From the NCBI RefSeq assembly GCF_001426705.1, contig NZ_LMFC01000002.1:724559-788558 (forward strand): a stretch of 64,000 bases of DNA. The letters run 5' to 3'. The translations under genes and the position numbers were made by a program. The notes under the pieces were generated by a model. It ran no database searches. It saw only the letters and a list, made by a program, of their open reading frames with translations, and was not told where the DNA came from. Positions 58,506 to 64,000 of this stretch are shown here, piece after piece. Position 1 is the first letter of the stretch. The number at the start of each line of letters is the position of its first letter. The DNA comes from Cellulomonas sp. Root485 (GTDB lineage Bacteria; Actinomycetota; Actinomycetes; Actinomycetales; Cellulomonadaceae).

Positions 58506-59021
58506 TCAGGCGAACAGCGCTCGGTAGTAGTCCGACTGCGCCGGGTGGTAGTCGCCGAAGTCCAGCGCGGCGACGTCGGCGCCCGTCTCCGCGGCGACGA
58601 GACGGTCGAGGTAGTACTCCCAGCCGGGGCCGACGCCGGTCGCCATCTCCGCGTCCGGAACGGACTGGCTGAACGTGAGCGTGGTGGTGCCCAGGGTGGC
58701 CGGGTTCTCCGCCAGCTCGAGCACGAAGTGCCAGGTGGTCTGCTCGCCGACCACCTGCGAGGTGAGCGAGACGCGGCGGGGTGGTTCGCAGTCGTGGATC
58801 GTGAAGGACTCGGGCTTGGCGTCGTCGCCCTCCGCGTTCATGCGGAAGAGGACCGACCCGCTGCTCGGGTCGCCGGTCCAGGTGCCGATCCAGCGCTCGA
58901 GTCGGTCGGACTCGGTGATCGCCGCCCACACGGACTCGATCGGGGCGCGGAAGGTGCGGTCGATCACGACGCTGTCGTAGCCGTCGCGGGTCTCGCGGCG
59001 GCCGGTGGGGCTGGGGGTCAT
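58506..59021 (-). CDS. SRPBCC/AHSA1-family protein, partner of ArsR regulator
   Basis: The 171-aa product shows the START-like AHSA1 pattern: DSVVIDRTFRAPIESVWAAI, TESDRLERWIGTWTGDPSSG, FTIHDCEPPRRVSLTSQVVG, VGPGWEYYLDRLVAAETGAD, ending SDYYRALFA. Such proteins bind hydrophobic ligands and are often coupled to ArsR regulators, as here: its ATG overlaps the regulator stop by 4 nt (ATGA). The ligand is unknown. Confidence 0.85.
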   Translation of the reverse strand: MTPSPTGRRETRDGYDSVVIDRTFRAPIESVWAAITESDRLERWIGTWTGDPSSGSVLFRMNAEGDDAKPESFTIHDCEPPRRVSLTSQVVGEQTTWHFVLELAENPATLGTTTLTFSQSVPDAEMATGVGPGWEYYLDRLVAAETGADVAALDFGDYHPAQSDYYRALFA

Positions 59022-59377
59022 GCTGTCTCCTCCACGGGGTCGGACGGGGTAGCGGCGCGATGGTCGCGGACGGTGCGGCGGACCTCGAGATCCAGGCCGT
59101 CGAGCACCGTCTCGTCGAACCGAGGCCGCGGGCCCAGGTCCTGGAGCAGTGCCCGGACCGGGTCCAGCCCGTCGGCCAGCAGGGCGTAGTGGCGTTCGCG
59201 TCCGTGCGTCTGCGCGCGGACCAGGCCGGCGTCGACGAGCACGCGCAGGTGCTTGCTGACGGCCGGACGGCTGATCGGGTGCAGGGCGGCGAGGTCCACC
59301 ACCCGTGCGGGGTTGCGCGCGAGCGTGCGCAGGAGCTCGCGTCGCACCGGGTCGGCGAGCGCGGGGAACGGGTCCAT
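59018..59377 (-). CDS. ArsR-family winged-helix repressor
   Basis: The 119-aa product begins DPFPALADPVRRELLRTLAR, NPARVVDLAALHPISRPAVS, KHLRVLVDAGLVRAQTHGRE, the ArsR HTH and wing. No CxC metal site is seen, so it is not a classical metal sensor. A perfect operator starts 6 bp before the ATG. It is translated into the SRPBCC gene and probably represses both. Confidence 0.9.
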   Translation of the reverse strand: MDPFPALADPVRRELLRTLARNPARVVDLAALHPISRPAVSKHLRVLVDAGLVRAQTHGRERHYALLADGLDPVRALLQDLGPRPRFDETVLDGLDLEVRRTVRDHRAATPSDPVEETA

Positions 59378-59382
59378 GGACT

Positions 59383-59406
59383 ATTGGTAACCAATGGGTT
59401 ACCAAT
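59383..59406. promoter_or_regulatory. ArsR operator: perfect 10-bp inverted repeat
   Basis: ATTGGTAACC (59383-59392) and GGTTACCAAT (59397-59406) are exact inverted copies around AATG. The site is AT-rich and lies immediately upstream of the ArsR start codon, so the transcript leader would be short. Confidence 0.8.
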
Positions 59407-59414
59407 CTGTCAAG

Positions 59415-59450
59415 ACGAAGGCGGCCACCCGTCCGGGAGGCCGCCCTCGT
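59415..59450 (-). terminator. Terminator after the GlsB-like gene
   Basis: ACGAAGGCGGCC (59415-59426) pairs with GGCCGCCCTCGT (59439-59450), one mismatch. It separates the GlsB-like gene from the ArsR operon on the same strand. Confidence 0.65.
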
Positions 59451-59469
59451 CGTGCGCAGTGCGTGGAGC

Positions 59470-59745
59470 TCAGAGGATGCTGCGGCGACGGCCGCGGCTG
59501 CCCGAGACGGCGGCCACACCGATCGCGGCGAGCACGACCTGGAACAGCAGCTCGATCCAGTCGACGCCCGCGGTGTCCTGGACACCGACGAGGCTGGCCA
59601 GGTACGTGCCGATGAGGGCCGCGACGATGCCGATGAGGATGGTCACGAGAAGGGAGATGCGCTGACGGCCGCGCACGAGCAGACGGCCGAGGATGCCGAT
59701 CACGGCGCCGATGATGATGGCGGAGATGATGCCTTCGGGTGTCAT
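59470..59745 (-). CDS. GlsB/YeaQ/YmgE-family stress membrane protein
   Basis: The 91-aa product begins MTPEGIISAIIIGAVIGILG, RLLVRGRQRISLLVTILIGI, VAALIGTYLASLVGVQ and has three transmembrane helices with Gly-rich turns, the transglycosylase-associated YeaQ pattern. It is a small stress-response membrane protein whose biochemical role is unknown. The basic C-terminus (SGSRGRRRSIL) is cytoplasmic. Confidence 0.85.
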   Translation of the reverse strand: MTPEGIISAIIIGAVIGILGRLLVRGRQRISLLVTILIGIVAALIGTYLASLVGVQDTAGVDWIELLFQVVLAAIGVAAVSGSRGRRRSIL

Positions 59746-59847
59746 GTGTGGAACTCCTTGACTTCGAGGGGTTCGTCCGGGTACGACGGATGAATCTAGG
59801 GGGGATCCGTCGGATCCGCGCGCTGAGCGCGGTGACAGAATGTCGCC

Positions 59848-60849
59848 GTGCCCTCCGCCATGCCCGCCGACGACGCCGGGCGGAGCCTCTGGGCACTGGC
59901 CCTGCGCTGGGTCGACCCGCTCGTCGTGATGATCCTGTCGGCGCTCCTGCTGGGGCTGCTGCTGCCCGCACGCGGGGTGGTCGCGGACGTCCTCGACGTC
60001 GTCCGCACGGCCGCGATCGTGCTCCTGTTCTTCCTCTACGGCGCGCGCATGGCGACCAGCGAGGTGCGGGCCGGCCTGCGCGGCTGGCGGCTGCAGGGGT
60101 CGATGCTCGCGGCCACCTACCTGGCGTTCCCCGTGCTCGGTCTGCTGGTCCAGCTGCTGCCGGACGTCGTCGTCTCGCCCGAGCTCAAGACGGGCCTGCT
60201 GTACCTGTCCCTGCTGCCCTCGACCGTGCAGGCGTCGGTGGTGTTCACCTCCGTCGCGCGCGGGAACGTCGCGGGGGCGATCACCGGGGCGACCATCTCC
60301 AACGTCGTCGGCATCGTCCTGACGCCCCTGCTCGTCGGCGTGCTGATGGTCCGGACCTCGGGGCAGGCCGGCGGGAGCCTCGCAGGGATCCTGCTCCAGC
60401 TGCTCCTTCCCTTCGCCGCCGGGCTGCTGGTGCAGCGGTGGCTCGGCCCCTGGCTGCGCGCGCGCCCGCACCTCACCCGCGTGACCGACCGGAGCGTGAT
60501 CGTGCTCGTCGCGTACACGTCCGTGAGCCAGGCGACGGTGTCGGGGGCGTGGTCGCACGTCACCTGGGTCGCCCTCGCGATCCTGGTCGTGGTGTGCGCA
60601 GCGATGCTTGCCGCGGTGCTCCTGCTCGCCTGGAACGGCGGCGGCCGGCTCGGGCTCGAGCGGGGCGACCGGGTCGCGCTGCTCATGTGCGGGTCGACGA
60701 AGAGCCTGGCGACCGGCCTGCCGATGGCAGCCGTCCTGTTCGCGCCGGCGCTCGCTGCGAGCGTGGCGCTGCCCGTGATCGTCTTCCACCAGCTCCAGCT
60801 GGCGACGTGCGCGGTCCTGGCGAGGCGACTCGCGGCCCAGGTCGAGTAG
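59848..60849 (+). CDS. Bile acid:sodium symporter (BASS) family transporter
   Basis: The 333-aa product has about nine to ten hydrophobic helices. LALRWVDPLVVMILSALLLG is helix 1, and LLPSTVQASVVFTSVARGNV carries the conserved Na+-site motif. CGSTKSLATGLPMAAVLFAP is the second crossing motif. This is the SLC10A7-like bacterial form of BASS, likely importing an organic anion with Na+. The GTG at 59848 is the open-frame start; an ATG at 59860 is equally possible. Confidence 0.85.
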   Translation: MPSAMPADDAGRSLWALALRWVDPLVVMILSALLLGLLLPARGVVADVLDVVRTAAIVLLFFLYGARMATSEVRAGLRGWRLQGSMLAATYLAFPVLGLLVQLLPDVVVSPELKTGLLYLSLLPSTVQASVVFTSVARGNVAGAITGATISNVVGIVLTPLLVGVLMVRTSGQAGGSLAGILLQLLLPFAAGLLVQRWLGPWLRARPHLTRVTDRSVIVLVAYTSVSQATVSGAWSHVTWVALAILVVVCAAMLAAVLLLAWNGGGRLGLERGDRVALLMCGSTKSLATGLPMAAVLFAPALAASVALPVIVFHQLQLATCAVLARRLAAQVE

Positions 60850-60893
60850 CGTCTGCCCGGAACGATTCGACCCGCAGCCCCCGAGGACCCCCC

Positions 60894-62369
60894 GTGCCCG
60901 ATGTCATCGCCGTCATCCCGCAGCCTGCGCACCTCGAGCCGACCGGCGACGCGCCGTTCGTGCTGACCGAGGCGACGACCGTCGTGGTCGACGGCAGGCC
61001 GGACCTGATCGGCATCGCGGTGCTCGCCGCGGACCTGCTCGGCCGGGTCGGCGGCCGGGCCGTCGAGGTGCGGTACGCCGAGAGCAGCCCGAGCAGCGCG
61101 AGCGGCGTCGTCCGGCTCCGGCTCGTCGAGTCACTCCCGCCGGGCGACGAGGCATACCGCCTGACGTCGCGCAGCGGCCGCATCGACGTCGAGGCCCGCA
61201 CCCCCGCCGGGCTCGTGCGCGCGATCGTGACGCTGCGCCAGCTGATCGTGTCCGCGCCCGGCGGGATCGTGCAGGTCCCCGCCGTCCGCATCGAGGACGC
61301 GCCGCGCTACCAGTGGCGGGGGCTGTCGGTCGACGTCGCCCGCCACTTCGTGCCCGTACGCGACCTCAAGGTCGTCATCGGCCTCATGGCGCACTACAAG
61401 CTCAACGTGCTGCACCTGCACCTCACGGACGACCAGGGCTGGCGGCTGCACGTGCGGTCCCGGCCGCTGCTGACCCGGCTGTCCAGCAGCACGTCGGTCG
61501 ACGGGGACCCCGGTGGCTTCTACACGGCCGAGGACTACGCCGACCTCGTCGCGTACGGGGCGGTGCGCGGGGTGCGCGTCGTGCCGGAGGTCGACGTCCC
61601 CGGTCACGTCAACGCCGCGACGCACGCCTACGGGGAGCTGAACCCGACCGGTGAGCCGGCCGACACCTACACGGGGATCGAGGTCGGCTTCAGCCGGCTG
61701 CACGCGGACCTGCCTGCGACGGGCCCGTTCCTCACGGACGTGTTCTCCGACGTCGCCGCGATGACCCCCGGCGAGTACGTGCACATCGGCGGCGACGAGG
61801 TCCTGACGATGGAGGCCGACGAGTACGCCACGCTGGTCGCCGCCGCGTCCGCCGCCGTCCGCGCGGCCGGGAAGAAGGTCGTCGGCTGGCAGGAGATCGC
61901 GCACACCCCGTTGGAGCCGGGCACCGTCGTGCAGTACTGGGACACCCGCGTGGACCCGGCGCCGTTCGTCGCCGCTGCGCAGGCGGGCGCGTTGCTGCTC
62001 ATGTCCCCGGGCTCGAAGGCGTACCTCGACATGAAGTACGACGCGAGCACCGAGCTCGGCCTGGAGTGGGCCGGTCACATCGAGCTGCGCGACGCCTACG
62101 ACTGGGAGCCGTCGACCCTCATCGAGGGCGTCCCGGCGGAGTCCGTGATCGGCGTCGAGGCGGCCGTCTGGACCGAGACGCTGCGCGATCTGCCTGCGCT
62201 CACGCAGATGCTGCTGCCGCGCCTCGCCGCCATCGCCGAGGTCGCCTGGTCCGCACCCGAGCGGCGCGACTGGGACGACTTCCGCGTCCGGGTCGCCCGG
62301 CAGGCAGCGTTCTGGGACCGCCTCGGGCTGTCGTGGTACGCGAGCCCGCAGGTGGACTGGGCGCGCTGA
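60894..62369 (+). CDS. Beta-N-acetylhexosaminidase, GH20
   Basis: The 491-aa enzyme has a GH20 N-terminal domain (VIAVIPQPAHLEPTGDAPFV, DEAYRLTSRSGRIDVEARTP) and a TIM barrel (YQWRGLSVDVARHFVPVRDL, YKLNVLHLHLTDDQGWRLHV). The catalytic Asp-Glu lie in HIGGDEVL. The enzyme removes terminal GlcNAc or GalNAc. No signal peptide is visible from the GTG start, so it is probably cytoplasmic, acting on imported chitooligosaccharides or muropeptide sugars. It begins 44 bp after the BASS gene. Confidence 0.92.
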   Translation: MPDVIAVIPQPAHLEPTGDAPFVLTEATTVVVDGRPDLIGIAVLAADLLGRVGGRAVEVRYAESSPSSASGVVRLRLVESLPPGDEAYRLTSRSGRIDVEARTPAGLVRAIVTLRQLIVSAPGGIVQVPAVRIEDAPRYQWRGLSVDVARHFVPVRDLKVVIGLMAHYKLNVLHLHLTDDQGWRLHVRSRPLLTRLSSSTSVDGDPGGFYTAEDYADLVAYGAVRGVRVVPEVDVPGHVNAATHAYGELNPTGEPADTYTGIEVGFSRLHADLPATGPFLTDVFSDVAAMTPGEYVHIGGDEVLTMEADEYATLVAAASAAVRAAGKKVVGWQEIAHTPLEPGTVVQYWDTRVDPAPFVAAAQAGALLLMSPGSKAYLDMKYDASTELGLEWAGHIELRDAYDWEPSTLIEGVPAESVIGVEAAVWTETLRDLPALTQMLLPRLAAIAEVAWSAPERRDWDDFRVRVARQAAFWDRLGLSWYASPQVDWAR

Positions 62370-62381
62370 GGCGTCAGCCCG

Positions 62382-64000
62382 TCACACCCACGTCTGCAGC
62401 CACATGTGCGAGTGCCAGAAGGCGTACGGCACGATCCACGCGGTCCAGATCGGGTAGAAGAACGCGCTGACCCCCACGATCAGAGCGACGAGCACCCCGC
62501 AGCCGACGATCGCCCAGCGTCTCTCACGCGGGTCCAGGTCCTTCGGACCGATCACCAGGCCGATGACGTAGACCAGCGTGAGCACGACCCAGGGGGCGAA
62601 CACGATCGAGTAGAACGCGAAGATCGTGCGGTGCTCGTAGGCGAACCACGGCAGCCAGCCGGCGACGATGCCGGACAGCACGGCGCCCGCACGCCAGTCG
62701 CGGTACCGGAACAGCCACACGACCGCGACGATGATCGCCGCCGCCGCGCACCACCACAGGACCGGGTTGCCGAGCGCGACGATCGCCTGCGAGCAGCTGG
62801 CCGCACCGCACGCGTCCTGCGCCTGCTGACCCGTGAGGCCGGAGACCTCGGGCGGGTAGAAGAACGACGTCGGCCGCCACTGCACGATCCAGCCGAGCGG
62901 GTGCGCCGAGTACGAGTGCGGCGTCTCCAGCCCGTTGTGGAACCCCCACATGTCCTGGTGGTACTTCCAGAACGAGCGCAGCGCCGGGGGGAGCCACAGG
63001 ACGCCCTGGTCCGGGTTCTGCTCCGCCCAGAGGCGCCCGTAGGCCTGCCGGTGCTTGAACCACGACCACCATGAGCCGACGTACACGACGAGCGCGATAC
63101 CGACCATCGAGATCCCCGCGACGACGCCGTCCTTGAGGATCCCCGCGCGCCACCAGTGCCGCACCCCGACGCTCCGTCGTGCCGTGATGTCCCACGCGAC
63201 GCTGAGCAGCCCGAACACGGCCAGGAAGTACATCGCCGACCACTTGGTGCCCAGGGCCAGGCCCAGCAGCACCGCGGCCGCGAGCCGCCACCAGCGGACG
63301 CCCAGACGTGGCCCGTCGCGGAGGTCCTCACCCGCGTCGACGCGGAGCGCGGTCCGCTCCGCCAGCCGTCGCCGGGCCTGGTCGCGGTCCAGCAGGAGGG
63401 CGCCGAACGCGGCGAGGACGAAGAACATGAGGAACGGGTCCAGCAGGCTGATCCGTGACATCACGATCGCCTCGCCGTCGATCGCGAGCAGCAGACCCGC
63501 GAGCGTGCCCAGCGCCGTCGACGCGAACAGCCGCCGGCCGATGCGCGCGACCATGAGCACCGCGAGGACCCCGCAGACCGCCGCCGCCATGCGCCACGCG
63601 GCCGAGCTGCCGGGGCCACCACCGAAGTGGATCCCCAGCGCGATCAGCCACTTGCCCACCTGCGGGTGCACCACGTACGAGCCGACGTCCGTCAGGCCGC
63701 TGGTGTCGCCCGCCTCGAACGCCGGGTTCGGGTCCTCGCCCCACGTCGCCTCGAAGCCGTTGACCAGCAGCGAGTACGCGTCCTTGACGTAGTAGGTCTC
63801 GTCGAACACCAGCTTGTGCGGGCGGCCCAGCTCCCAGAACCGCAGCACCGCCGCGAGCACCGTCACCGCGAGCGGCCACAGCCACCCCGTGAGCCGGTCG
63901 CGCGGGGTGGCGTCGAGCCGGAGCGTCTCGTCGCCGAGCAGGCGCCGCAGCAGCCGGCCCCGGGTGGACTCCTCGGGCCCCTCGACCTCCCGCGGCTCGT
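62382..64000 (-). CDS. Protein O-mannosyltransferase (PMT/GT39), cut by the right edge
   Basis: At least 538 codons are open from the right edge to the stop. The frame continues upstream of the internal start at 63866 with family-like sequence (LRLDATPRDRLTGWLWPLAV), so the true start lies outside the window. The catalytic loop LVFDETYYVKDAYSLL has the Asp-Glu pair of PMTs. Several transmembrane helices follow (AAVCGVLAVLMVARIGRRLF, LFVLAAFGALLL-type), and the C-terminus ends YAFWHSHMWLQTWV. It transfers mannose from polyprenyl-phosphate-mannose to secreted proteins. It converges on GH20 with a 12-bp gap. Confidence 0.92.
   Translation of the reverse strand, partial: EPREVEGPEESTRGRLLRRLLGDETLRLDATPRDRLTGWLWPLAVTVLAAVLRFWELGRPHKLVFDETYYVKDAYSLLVNGFEATWGEDPNPAFEAGDTSGLTDVGSYVVHPQVGKWLIALGIHFGGGPGSSAAWRMAAAVCGVLAVLMVARIGRRLFASTALGTLAGLLLAIDGEAIVMSRISLLDPFLMFFVLAAFGALLLDRDQARRRLAERTALRVDAGEDLRDGPRLGVRWWRLAAAVLLGLALGTKWSAMYFLAVFGLLSVAWDITARRSVGVRHWWRAGILKDGVVAGISMVGIALVVYVGSWWSWFKHRQAYGRLWAEQNPDQGVLWLPPALRSFWKYHQDMWGFHNGLETPHSYSAHPLGWIVQWRPTSFFYPPEVSGLTGQQAQDACGAASCSQAIVALGNPVLWWCAAAAIIVAVVWLFRYRDWRAGAVLSGIVAGWLPWFAYEHRTIFAFYSIVFAPWVVLTLVYVIGLVIGPKDLDPRERRWAIVGCGVLVALIVGVSAFFYPIWTAWIVPYAFWHSHMWLQTWV

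Noticed and set aside
59739..60893. Long N-terminal extension of the GH20 frame
   Set aside because: It overlaps the BASS transporter in another frame and is Arg/Ala low-complexity; the enzyme starts at the GTG at 60894.

Overview
The window is high-GC actinobacterial chromosome, most like Cellulomonas or another Cellulomonadaceae. The support is third-position GC bias, a secreted GH10 xylanase, a divisome Glp/SepX(GlpR) operon next to galU, a PMT-type protein mannosyltransferase, LAL and XRE-TPR regulators and many GTG starts. This placement comes from gene content, not from a database search.

Region 1 (1-7849) is ordinary chromosome. It starts with the edge of an extracellular contractile injection system (tail sheath, inner tube and a partial third gene, all minus strand), which diverges from a large LAL-type LuxR regulator. 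A small membrane protein, a secreted beta-helix protein and a flavin oxidase follow.

Region 2 (8077-19893) is an 11.8-kb integrative element in tRNA-Arg(CCT). A 37-bp direct repeat of the tRNA 3' half marks both ends, and an exact 22-bp repeat inside each end looks like paired integrase arm sites. The backbone has a putative iteron origin (four 23-bp repeats) with a winged-helix Rep-like protein, a tyrosine integrase, an excisionase and a MobF relaxase-helicase. No TraB/FtsK pump or T4SS is visible, so it looks mobilizable rather than self-transmissible. Cargo is a soluble Ser/Thr kinase, a frameshifted conserved gene and, beside attR, a lower-GC overlapping pair: an AAA+ ATPase with unfoldase-like pore loop and a DUF6414-like partner. 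That pair is a candidate uncharacterised defence or conflict module.

Region 3 (19920-42125) holds metabolic and regulatory genes. These are a pseudophosphatase-LCP fusion, a methyltransferase, the xylanase, HxlR+VOC, a minus-strand run of epoxide hydrolase, DHFR-like, DGPF and ECF sigma genes, MATE and MFS pumps around a TetR gene, a TetR/oxidoreductase pair with a long perfect operator, and a second beta-helix protein paralogous to the one in region 1. Two genes (31069-31814 and 16237-16793) each carry a single-base frameshift.

Region 4 (40815-42677) is, with the AAA module, the most promising novelty: an XRE-TPR (RRNPP-like) regulator followed on the same strand by two duplicated 40-codon secreted peptides, each ending near a Pro-Cys-Cys-Lys motif. 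It looks like a peptide-pheromone cassette.

Region 5 (43055-64000) has a very large helicase-like protein with degenerate ATPase motifs, mscL, a SAF/CpaB protein, FmdB, a penicillin-acylase family hydrolase, 5-formyl-THF cyclo-ligase, galU-glp-GNAT-sepX/glpR, tRNA-Ala(CGC), an ArsR/SRPBCC pair with its operator, a GlsB-like protein, a BASS transporter, a GH20 hexosaminidase and a PMT gene cut by the right edge.
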